Shown: piece by piece, positions 1 through 6,954 of the stretch
How the letters are laid out: every line of letters begins with the position of its first letter
How positions within the stretch are numbered: the first letter of the stretch is position 1
Source of the DNA: Streptomyces pactum
Lineage (GTDB): Bacteria > Actinomycetota > Actinomycetes > Streptomycetales > Streptomycetaceae
Reading direction: 5' to 3'
Length of the DNA: 64,000 nucleotides
NCBI RefSeq assembly: GCF_002005225.1
Contig: NZ_CP019724.1
Span: forward strand, 5,535,501 to 5,599,500
Position numbers and translations under genes: made by a program
Notes under the pieces: model-generated
Databases searched by the model: none
What the model was told of the DNA's origin: nothing
The model's input: the letters and a program-made list of their open reading frames with translations, nothing else

Positions 1-23
1 GGCGCCCGCGTCCACGCCCGCGC

Positions 24-824
24 TCAGGCCGCGTCGCTGAGCAGCCGGGCGAGGTGCTCGCGCCCCGCGTCCAGCAGTTCCGGCAGCGGGGCGGCCGACT
101 CGTACCAGCGCTTCTCGTACTCCCAGCACAGCCAGCCGTCCCAGTTGTGGCGGGAGAGGACGTCCACCACCTCGGTGAGCGGCAGTACGCCGGCGCCCAG
201 CGGCAGCGGGGTCGTGTCGTCGGCGGAGGCGATGTCCTTGACCTGGACGTAGCCGAGGTGCGGGGCGAGGGCCAGGTAGCTGTCCGAGGGCTGCTCGCCG
301 CCCAGCCAGGTGTGCATCACGTCCCACAGGGCGCCGACCTGGCGGTGCCCGACCAGACCGAGGACGCGCATCGCGTCGGCGCCGGTGCGGTGCGAGTCGT
401 GGGTCTCGAGGAGGATGCGCACGTCCAGCTCGGCGGCGTACTCGGCGGCAGTGCCCAGTCGCCGGGCCGCCGTGGCGTCGGCCTCCTCGGGGCTCTGGCC
501 GGTGCCGCCGCCGGGGAAGACCCGGACGTACGGGGCGCCCAGGTCGCGGGCCAGGTCGAGCAGGGCACGGATCTCGGAGACCGTGGCGTCGTCGTCACCG
601 GGCGCGGCGACGCGCGCGTACCCCGCCAGGCTCAGCAGCTCAACGCCCGCCTCCTTGAAACCGGCCGCCACCGCGGCCCGTTCCCCTGGGGGCAGGCCCG
701 GGTGCACCGGCTCCTCGGGGTGGGCGCGCAACTCGACGCCGTGGTAGCCGTGGGCGGTCGCGAGCCCCAGTACGTCGGTCAGGGGCAGGCCGGGGACACC
801 GAGGGTGGAGAACGCCAGCTTCAT
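24..824 (-). CDS. Sugar phosphate isomerase/epimerase (xylose isomerase-like TIM barrel)
   Basis: This 266-residue protein has the pattern of the AP-endonuclease family 2 / IolE-type TIM barrel: an N-terminal KLAFSTLG strand, LLETHDSHRTG in the middle, ALWDVMHTW and a late YVQVKDI strand whose acidic and histidine residues would bind a divalent metal. Such enzymes isomerise or epimerise sugars or inositol derivatives in the cytoplasm; the substrate cannot be read from sequence. ATG at 824 is preferred because it gives a standard MKLAF start; a GTG two codons upstream (830) is possible and neither has a strong Shine-Dalgarno. It lies downstream of the LacI gene on the same strand and is probably part of the same sugar-use locus as the divergent operon at 2372-5513, which encodes a second isomerase of this fold. 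Confidence 0.85.
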   Translation of the reverse strand: MKLAFSTLGVPGLPLTDVLGLATAHGYHGVELRAHPEEPVHPGLPPGERAAVAAGFKEAGVELLSLAGYARVAAPGDDDATVSEIRALLDLARDLGAPYVRVFPGGGTGQSPEEADATAARRLGTAAEYAAELDVRILLETHDSHRTGADAMRVLGLVGHRQVGALWDVMHTWLGGEQPSDSYLALAPHLGYVQVKDIASADDTTPLPLGAGVLPLTEVVDVLSRHNWDGWLCWEYEKRWYESAAPLPELLDAGREHLARLLSDAA

Positions 825-984
825 GACCACGGAGCGTACCCGCCGCCGCCTCCGCCACTCCTCTCACCGGTCGGGTGTCGCCGCCCCGGCCCGTCCAGCG
901 CTCGCGGAGGGGCGTCGCGCAGACCGACCCACCCGGTTCGTCGAGCGCTTGTGTGCCGGCGTCGCGCAGCCCGCCCCGGCCCGC

Positions 985-1060
985 CCAGCCCGTCCGGCGT
1001 TCGAGGACGAGGCCGTTCACGCCGAAGCAGGGGTCTGGGGGCGGCAGCCCCCAGACCCAC
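985..1060. repeat. Streptomyces-type dispersed intergenic repeat with hairpin
   Basis: A GTCCGGCGTTCGAGGACGAG block is followed by a CGAAGCAGGGGTCTGGGGGC block and a perfect hairpin (arms 1031-1042 and 1047-1058, loop GGCA). I recognise this arrangement as a common intergenic repeat of Streptomyces chromosomes; the copy number here cannot be tested from one window. Confidence 0.6.
1031..1058 (-). terminator. Perfect 12-bp stem / 4-nt loop hairpin downstream of the LacI gene
   Basis: Arms GGGTCTGGGGGC and GCCCCCAGACCC match exactly around a 4-nt loop, 38 nt past the stop of the LacI-family gene. There is no U-tract, which is usual for Streptomyces terminators. It would separate the regulator from the downstream isomerase. 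Confidence 0.55.
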
Positions 1061-1095
1061 ACCGACGCGGGGCGCCGGAGGAACCACCGGCACGC

Positions 1096-2142
1096 TCACT
1101 TCCGCGGCCCTCCGGAGGACCCCCGCACCATCAACTCCCCCCGCACCGTCGCGATCCCCCCGGGCGGCGCCTCCTCCCGCCCCATCGCGATGCGCCCGGC
1201 CCGCGCCCCCGCCTCCGCGAGCGGCAGCCGGACCGTCGTGAGCGCGGGTACCGCGTCGATGCTGAAGGGCAGGTCGTCGAAGCCGGCCACGGACACGTCG
1301 TCCGGGATGCGCAGCCCCGAGTCGCGCAGCGCCGCGCAGGCGCCCAGCGCCACGGAGTCGTTCGCGGCGACGACGGCCGTCAGGGACGGGTCCCTGCGCA
1401 GGAGTTCGAGCGTGGCCTCGTAGCCGGAGCGCCGGTCGTAGCGGCCGTGGACCGTCCAGCGGGAGTCCTCCTCGATGCCGTGCGCGGCGAGCGCGGCGCG
1501 GTGGCCCTCCAGCCGGTGCCGGGTCGTGGTCCGTTCCTCCGGGCCCGCGATGTAGCCGAGCCGCCGGTGCCCGAGCCCGATGAGGTGCTCGGTCAGCTCC
1601 CGGCCGCCGCCGCGGTTGTCGAAGGTCAGCGCGATCGCCCCGGTCTCCGGCGCCGGCGGCCGCCCGCACAGCACCACCCGCGTGCCGGCCTCCGCCAGCT
1701 TGCGCAGCTTCGCCGCCACGGCCGCCTGGTGCGCCGCGTCCTCCATCGCCCCGCCGGTCAGCACGACGGCCGCCGCCCGCTGCCGCTGCAGCAGGGTGAG
1801 GTAGGTCAGTTCGCGCTCCGGGGTGCCGCCGGTGTTGCAGACCACGGCGAGTCTCTCGCCGCCCGCTCTGCCGCCCGGACCGCCGATCTCGGACTGGATC
1901 GCGCCGGCCATGATGCCGAAGAAGGGGTCGGCGATGTCGTTGACCAGGATGCCCACCAGGTCGGAGGTGGCCGCGGCCAGCGCACTCGCGGGGCCGTTGA
2001 GCACGTACTCCAGGTCGTCGACCGCCTTCAGCACCCGTTCCCGGGTGGAGGCGGCCACGGGGTAGTTCCCGTTCAGCACGCGCGACACCGTCGCGGGGGA
2101 GACCTGGGCTCGGGCCGCCACGTCCGCCAGTGTCACTGTCAT
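1096..2142 (-). CDS. LacI-family transcriptional regulator
   Basis: The 348-residue protein starts with the canonical LacI DNA-binding helix-turn-helix (VTLADVAARAQVSPATVSRVLNG, residues 3-25) and hinge, then a periplasmic-binding-protein-like effector domain (LVGILVNDIADPF, GFDDLPFSIDAVPALTTVRLP). Full length for the family. The ATG at 2142 is preceded by GGACGAGG. It is divergent from the oxidoreductase operon starting at 2372, so it most likely represses that operon and itself in response to a sugar-type ligand. A candidate operator with the core AAGCGCTT, typical of LacI/GalR proteins, lies in the 229-bp intergenic gap (2303-2310). Confidence 0.92.
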   Translation of the reverse strand: MTVTLADVAARAQVSPATVSRVLNGNYPVAASTRERVLKAVDDLEYVLNGPASALAAATSDLVGILVNDIADPFFGIMAGAIQSEIGGPGGRAGGERLAVVCNTGGTPERELTYLTLLQRQRAAAVVLTGGAMEDAAHQAAVAAKLRKLAEAGTRVVLCGRPPAPETGAIALTFDNRGGGRELTEHLIGLGHRRLGYIAGPEERTTTRHRLEGHRAALAAHGIEEDSRWTVHGRYDRRSGYEATLELLRRDPSLTAVVAANDSVALGACAALRDSGLRIPDDVSVAGFDDLPFSIDAVPALTTVRLPLAEAGARAGRIAMGREEAPPGGIATVRGELMVRGSSGGPRK

Positions 2143-2299
2143 GTCCTCGTCCTCCGCCTCGCGCCTGTGTGCCGTACGCCGTCCCAGCCGTCTCGAGTGA
2201 CCTTACGGCCACCACCCGCCGTTGTTCGCCCCCTCGAACAACTCGCCCGGACCACGGTCTTGTCCAGACCACCGTCCACAGGCTAGCTTCGTTACGCAT

Positions 2300-2313
2300 A
2301 GAAAGCGCTTGCT
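2300..2313. promoter_or_regulatory. Candidate LacI-type operator (AGAAAGCGCTTGCT)
   Basis: The core AAGCGCTT (2303-2310) is a perfect 8-bp palindrome with the central CG typical of LacI/GalR operators. It sits between the divergent LacI gene and the oxidoreductase operon. A second AAGCGCTT with flanks GAAGCGCTTTC lies inside the next gene at 3600-3607. Binding is inferred. Confidence 0.55.
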
Positions 2314-2371
2314 GTACCGCTGCTCGTATCGCTGCTGTATCGCAGCCGTATCGCCGTACGAAGGGAATGAC

Positions 2372-3523
2372 GTGACACGCAAGACGGTGCGTATCGCCAT
2401 GAACGGTGTGACCGGGCGCATGGGCTACCGCCAGCACCTCGTCCGCTCCATCCTGGCCCTGCGCGAACAGGGCGGCCTCGACCTCGGCGACGGCACCGTG
2501 CTGTGGCCGGAACCGATCCTGGTCGGCCGCCGTGAGCACGCGCTGCGGGCGCTGGCCGAGCGGCACGGCCTGGAGCACGTGGCCACGGACGTGGACGAGG
2601 TCCTCGCCGACCCCACCGTGGACATCTACTTCGACGCCCAGGTGACCTCGGCCCGCGAGGAGGCGATCAAGAAGGCGATCGCCGCGGGCAAGCACGTCTA
2701 CACCGAGAAGCCCACCGCCACCGGCCTGGACGGCGCCCTGGAACTCGCCCGCCTCGCCCACGCGAAGGGCATCAGGCACGGCGTCGTCCAGGACAAGCTC
2801 TTCCTCCCCGGCCTGCTCAAGCTCAAGCGCCTCATCGACGGCGGCTTCTTCGGCCGCATCCTGTCCGTGCGCGGCGAGTTCGGCTACTGGGTCTTCGAGG
2901 GTGACTGGCAGGACGCCCAGCGCCCCTCCTGGAACTACCGCGCAGAGGACGGCGGCGGCATCGTCGTCGACATGTTCCCGCACTGGGAGTACGTCCTGCA
3001 CGAGCTGTTCGGCCGGGTGAAGTCCGTCCACGCGCTCGCCACCACCCACATCCCGCAGCGCTGGGACGAGAACGGCAAGCCCTACGCCGCCACCGCCGAC
3101 GACGCCGCGTACGGCGTCTTCGAGCTCGACGGCGGCACGATCGCCCAGATCAACTCCTCCTGGGCCGTGCGCGTCAACCGCGACGAACTCGTCGAGTTCC
3201 AGGTCGACGGCACCGAGGGCTCCGCGGTCGCCGGACTGCGCGACTGCCGGGTCCAGCACCGGTCCGCCACCCCCAAGCCGGTCTGGAACCCGGACATCCC
3301 CGCCACCGAGGCCTTCCGCGACCAGTGGCAGGAGGTCCCGGACAACGGCGAGTTCGACAACGGCTTCAAGGCCCAGTGGGAACTGTTCCTGCGCCACGTC
3401 TACGCCGACGCCCCCTACCACTGGGACCTGCTGGCCGGCGCCCGCGGCGTCCAGCTCGCCGAGCTGGGCCTGAGGTCCTCGGCCCAGGGCCGCCGCCTCG
3501 ACGTACCGGAGATCGCGCTGTGA
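2372..3523 (+). CDS. Gfo/Idh/MocA-family NAD(P)-dependent oxidoreductase
   Basis: The 383-residue protein has an N-terminal Rossmann segment (VRIAMNGVTGRMGYRQHL) and the hallmark EKPTATGLDGALELARLA, whose lysine is the family catalytic EKP lysine, followed by a C-terminal alpha/beta domain. These enzymes oxidise sugars, inositols or their derivatives. GTG at 2372 is chosen because AAGGGA lies 6 nt upstream and the protein starts right at the nucleotide-binding strand; the open frame extends further upstream without homology. Its TGA overlaps the GTG of the next gene, so the three genes 2372-5513 are translationally coupled. Likely controlled by the divergent LacI regulator. Confidence 0.88.
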   Translation: MTRKTVRIAMNGVTGRMGYRQHLVRSILALREQGGLDLGDGTVLWPEPILVGRREHALRALAERHGLEHVATDVDEVLADPTVDIYFDAQVTSAREEAIKKAIAAGKHVYTEKPTATGLDGALELARLAHAKGIRHGVVQDKLFLPGLLKLKRLIDGGFFGRILSVRGEFGYWVFEGDWQDAQRPSWNYRAEDGGGIVVDMFPHWEYVLHELFGRVKSVHALATTHIPQRWDENGKPYAATADDAAYGVFELDGGTIAQINSSWAVRVNRDELVEFQVDGTEGSAVAGLRDCRVQHRSATPKPVWNPDIPATEAFRDQWQEVPDNGEFDNGFKAQWELFLRHVYADAPYHWDLLAGARGVQLAELGLRSSAQGRRLDVPEIAL

Positions 3524-4671
3524 CCCTGCACCTGCCGGGCGCGAACGGCACGCTGCGCGCCTACGAACCCCGCACCGAGCCGACGGTCCTCTCCCCGGGA
3601 AGCGCTTTCACCTCCCGTACGGTCTTCTCCGCCGCGCACGTCGTCGCCGACCCGTACGCGGACACCACGCCCGACGGACCCGCCGCCGTCGACTGGGACG
3701 CCACCCTCGCCTTCCGCCGCCACCTGTGGTCCCACGGACTCGGCGTCGCCGAGGCGATGGACACCGCCCAGCGCGGCATGGGCCTGGACTGGGCCGGCGC
3801 GGCCGAGCTCATCCGCCGGTCCGCCGCCGAGGCGAAGGCGACGGGCGGCCGCATCGCCTGCGGCGTGGGCACCGACCAGCTCACCGCCGGCACCCTCGCC
3901 GAGGTCCGGGCGGCCTACGAGGAACAGCTCGCCGTCGTGGAGGAGTCGGGCGCCCAGGCCATCCTGATGGCCTCCCGCGCCCTGGCCGCCGCAGCGCAGA
4001 GCCCGGACGACTACCTGGACGTCTACGGCCACCTCCTGCGCCAGGCCGCCGAACCGGTCGTCCTGCACTGGCTCGGCCCGATGTTCGACCCGGCCCTGGA
4101 GGGCTACTGGGGGTCGGACGACCTCGACGCGGCCACCGACACCTTCCTGGAGGTCATCGCAGCCCACCCCGACAAGGTCGACGGCATCAAGGTCTCCCTC
4201 CTCGACGCCCGGCGCGAGGTCGACCTGCGCCGCCGCCTCCCGCAGGGCGTGCGCTGCTACACCGGCGACGACTTCAACTACCCCGAGCTGATCGCAGGCG
4301 ACGACCAGGGCTTCAGCCACGCCCTGCTCGGCATCTTCGACCCGCTGGGCCCGCTGGCCGCCGAGGCGGTCCGCGTCCTCGACACCGGGAACACGGAAGG
4401 CTTCCGCGCCCTCCTCGACCCCACCGTCGAACTCTCCCGCCACCTCTTCCAGACCCCCACCCGCTACTACAAGACGGGCGTGGTCCTCCTGGCCTGGCTC
4501 GCGGGCCACCAGAGCCACTTCACGATGGTCGGCGGCCTCCAGTCGGCCCGCTCGCTGCCGCACCTCGCCCGCGCCTACGAACTCGCCGACGGCCTCGGCC
4601 TGTTCCCGGACCCGAAGCTGGCGGAGGAGCGGATGCGGAACCTGCTCAACCTGTACGGAGTGAACCAGTGA
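3520..4671 (+). CDS. DUF993 family protein (dihydrodipicolinate synthase-like aldolase)
   Basis: The 383-residue protein matches what I know of the DUF993 family, TIM-barrel proteins related to dihydrodipicolinate synthase / N-acetylneuraminate lyase. Visible features are DWDATLAFRRHLWSHGLGVAEAMDTAQRG, a GRIACGVGTDQ strand, LHWLGPMFDPALEGYWG and KVDGIKVSLLD, where the lysine could be the Schiff-base residue. The role is probably a retro-aldol step on a keto-sugar acid; the substrate is unknown. The GTG start at 3520 overlaps the previous stop (GTGA), and the gene's own TGA overlaps the next GTG. A LacI-operator-like AAGCGCTT lies inside its 5' end (3600-3607). Confidence 0.85.
   Translation: MTLHLPGANGTLRAYEPRTEPTVLSPGSAFTSRTVFSAAHVVADPYADTTPDGPAAVDWDATLAFRRHLWSHGLGVAEAMDTAQRGMGLDWAGAAELIRRSAAEAKATGGRIACGVGTDQLTAGTLAEVRAAYEEQLAVVEESGAQAILMASRALAAAAQSPDDYLDVYGHLLRQAAEPVVLHWLGPMFDPALEGYWGSDDLDAATDTFLEVIAAHPDKVDGIKVSLLDARREVDLRRRLPQGVRCYTGDDFNYPELIAGDDQGFSHALLGIFDPLGPLAAEAVRVLDTGNTEGFRALLDPTVELSRHLFQTPTRYYKTGVVLLAWLAGHQSHFTMVGGLQSARSLPHLARAYELADGLGLFPDPKLAEERMRNLLNLYGVNQ
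3599..3609. promoter_or_regulatory. Second AAGCGCTT operator-like site inside a coding region
   Basis: GAAGCGCTTTC at 3599-3609 resembles a full LacI-family half-palindrome and shares its 8-bp core with the site at 2303-2310, about 1.3 kb upstream. Intragenic auxiliary operators are known for LacI proteins, but this could be a chance occurrence. Confidence 0.25.
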
Positions 4672-5513
4672 GCGACACGGCGCCCGACCTGACGCGTTTC
4701 AGCATCAACCAGATGACGGTCAAGCAGCTCTCGCTGCCCGACCTGACCGCCGCCTGCCGCGAACTGGGCGTCGGCAACGTCGGCCTGTGGCGCGAACCGG
4801 TCCAGGCGTACGGCGTCGAGGCGGCGGCCAAGCTGGTCCGCGAGGCGGGCCTGACCGTCACCACCCTGTGCCGCGGCGGCTTCCTCACGGCGACGGACCC
4901 GGACGAGCGAGCCCGCGCCCTGGCCGACAACCGCCGCGCGGTCGACGAGGCGGCCACCCTCGGCACCGACACCCTGGTCCTGGTCTCGGGCGGCCTCCCG
5001 GCCGGCGACAAGGACCTGCGTGCCGCCCGGGAACGCATCGCGGACGCGCTCGCGGAGCTGGCCCCGTACGCCGAACAGCACGGCGTCCGCCTCGCCATCG
5101 AGCCCCTGCACCCGATGTACGCCTCCGACCGCTGCGTGGTCTCCACCCTCACCCAGGCCCTGGACCTCGCCGAACGCTTCCCGGCCCACCAGGTCGGCGT
5201 CACCGTCGACACGTACCACATCTGGTGGGACGACCGGGCGGCGCAGCAGATCGCGCGGGCGGGCGCGGGCGACCGCATCCACACCTTCCAGCTCGCCGAC
5301 TGGACCACCCCCCTGCCCGAGGGCGTCCTCGACGGCCGCGGCCAGATCGGCGACGGCGCGATCGACATGCGCGAGTGGAAGGGGTACGTGGAGGCGGCCG
5401 GGTACACGGGCGCCATCGAGGTCGAGCTGTTCAACGAGGGGCTGTGGGCACGGGACGGGCGGGAGGTACTCGCCGAGACGGCGGCACGGTTCGTGGAACA
5501 CGTGGGCCAGTAG
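4668..5513 (+). CDS. Sugar phosphate isomerase/epimerase (second copy of the fold)
   Basis: A 281-residue xylose-isomerase-like TIM barrel of the same broad family as the minus-strand gene at 24-824. Recognisable segments are FSINQMTVKQLSLPDLTAACR, LAIEPLHPMYASDRCVV (metal-ligand Glu), VGVTVDTYHIWWD (Asp/His ligands), IHTFQLADWTTP and a late EVELFNEG, where the Glu would complete the metal site. GTG at 4668 overlaps the preceding stop by GTGA. It ends the coupled three-gene operon; with the oxidoreductase and aldolase-like gene it forms a plausible oxidise / isomerise / cleave pathway for a sugar or polyol. Confidence 0.85.
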   Translation: MSDTAPDLTRFSINQMTVKQLSLPDLTAACRELGVGNVGLWREPVQAYGVEAAAKLVREAGLTVTTLCRGGFLTATDPDERARALADNRRAVDEAATLGTDTLVLVSGGLPAGDKDLRAARERIADALAELAPYAEQHGVRLAIEPLHPMYASDRCVVSTLTQALDLAERFPAHQVGVTVDTYHIWWDDRAAQQIARAGAGDRIHTFQLADWTTPLPEGVLDGRGQIGDGAIDMREWKGYVEAAGYTGAIEVELFNEGLWARDGREVLAETAARFVEHVGQ

Positions 5514-5532
5514 TCGCCCCCCGAGCACAGCG

Positions 5533-6954
5533 TCAGTCCTCCGCTTCCGTCCCCGGCCCCGTCCCCGGCGCACCGGCCCGCAGATGCGCCGCCAGACGGC
5601 GCAGCCCGATGAGGGCAGCGGCGTCCGACCCGTCGCCCAGTGGGTAGTGCAGGGCGGGTTCGGCGGCGGGCCCCAGGGCGACGGGCCGCACCTCGACGGG
5701 CGGGCGACGGGCATGGGTCAGCCCGATGCCCCGCACGTCCCGTGCGCCCAGGGTGAAGGCGACCGGGACGGGCGGCGCCTGGAGCACGGGAGGCGTGGTG
5801 AGGTCGCGGGAGGCCCGCCGCACCGAGGCCAGCATCGTCGTCAGGCCGTGTTCCACGACGAGGGTCTCGGCGAGGGGCGTGATCGCCTCCAGCGGCGGTT
5901 CCTCATCCTCCCCGTACCCGAGGGTGAGCGTCATGTCCTGCTCGACGCCCGCGGTGGTCCGCGTGACCCGGATCCACGCCAGCGCCGGCCGGCCGGGGTG
6001 CCCCGTGACGAGCAGATGGGTCGGCTCGGGGGCCCGGTCGCGGGCCAGGTCGGTCAGTCGGCGCGGTGACCAGGGCAGGTTGACGGGTTCCGCGGTGCCC
6101 CAGCCGGCCGGGGCCGAACCGGTGAGCGCGCGCCAGGCCGCCTCGAGCGCTTCGCCCAGGACGATGTCCTCGTGCGCGGGGAGCGTCGTACGGAACGCCA
6201 CGACGAGCTGCCGTTCCCCTGTGGGGCGCGTGTGGCCGAACGCCTCGGCGACCGAGGCGGTGCCGTCCGCCCCGAGCGCGGGCGTGAACGTCCCGTCCTG
6301 CCAGCGCAGCACCGTTCCGGACAGTCCGTCGTAGTAGCCCTGGGCCGGGTCCTGGACGACCCAGCGGCCCGGCACCTGGAGGAGGGTGGCGCGGGCCGGG
6401 GCGCTGACCCGGACGGACGGCGGGGTGACGATCTGCAGGGCACGGCCCGACTCGGCGGTACCGCGCAGCACCTCCGACAGCCAGGCGGTCAGGGCCAGGA
6501 CGGGTCGGTCGGCGAGGACGACGGACGTGGTGCCGGTGAGGACGTCGACGACCGGCTGCCCGTCGTCCGGCGCGACGGCCGTGCGCACGTCCACGACCTC
6601 GGTGCTCGCCGCCGGCTCGGGCCAGGTGCTGCCGCCCAGGAGAAGGGCGAGCCGTCCGCACACCGAAGCCGCCAGTCGTTCGGCCTCGGGCACGGCGCCG
6701 GAGGCCCGGACCTCGGTCCACCAGAACGGCACGGGCACGTCCCGTCCCAGCAGCCGTTCGGCCTCCCCGGGGACCTGGACGAGCAGCGGAGCCTCCACGG
6801 ACACCAGGGGCCTGCCGTCCGGGGCGCACAGCCGCAGCACGGCACCCCGGGATTCGGCGGTCACGGCCGTCTCGGGACCGCCCGCGTACAGGCCGGCGAG
6901 CAGGGCCCAGGTGTCCGGCATCTTCGAGGTGAGGGCGATGACGTCCTTGGTCAC
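5533..6954 (-). CDS. DUF6177-type protein associated with type VII secretion
   Basis: A 473-residue protein beginning TKDVIALTSKMPDTWALLAG. I recognise the pattern as the DUF6177 family found beside actinobacterial type VII secretion ATPases; its biochemical role is unknown. No transmembrane segment is evident, and it looks like a soluble alpha/beta protein. The GTG start at 6954 overlaps the TGA of eccC (6951-6953), so it is translationally coupled to the secretion ATPase and closes the T7SS operon. It faces the sugar operon convergently with a 19-bp gap. Confidence 0.7.
   Translation of the reverse strand: MTKDVIALTSKMPDTWALLAGLYAGGPETAVTAESRGAVLRLCAPDGRPLVSVEAPLLVQVPGEAERLLGRDVPVPFWWTEVRASGAVPEAERLAASVCGRLALLLGGSTWPEPAASTEVVDVRTAVAPDDGQPVVDVLTGTTSVVLADRPVLALTAWLSEVLRGTAESGRALQIVTPPSVRVSAPARATLLQVPGRWVVQDPAQGYYDGLSGTVLRWQDGTFTPALGADGTASVAEAFGHTRPTGERQLVVAFRTTLPAHEDIVLGEALEAAWRALTGSAPAGWGTAEPVNLPWSPRRLTDLARDRAPEPTHLLVTGHPGRPALAWIRVTRTTAGVEQDMTLTLGYGEDEEPPLEAITPLAETLVVEHGLTTMLASVRRASRDLTTPPVLQAPPVPVAFTLGARDVRGIGLTHARRPPVEVRPVALGPAAEPALHYPLGDGSDAAALIGLRRLAAHLRAGAPGTGPGTEAED

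Noticed and set aside
821..3421. An 866-codon minus-strand open frame antisense to the oxidoreductase and across the LacI gene
   Set aside because: It is a shadow of high-GC coding bias: no domains, Val/Gly/Arg-rich sequence, and it conflicts with well-supported genes in other frames.
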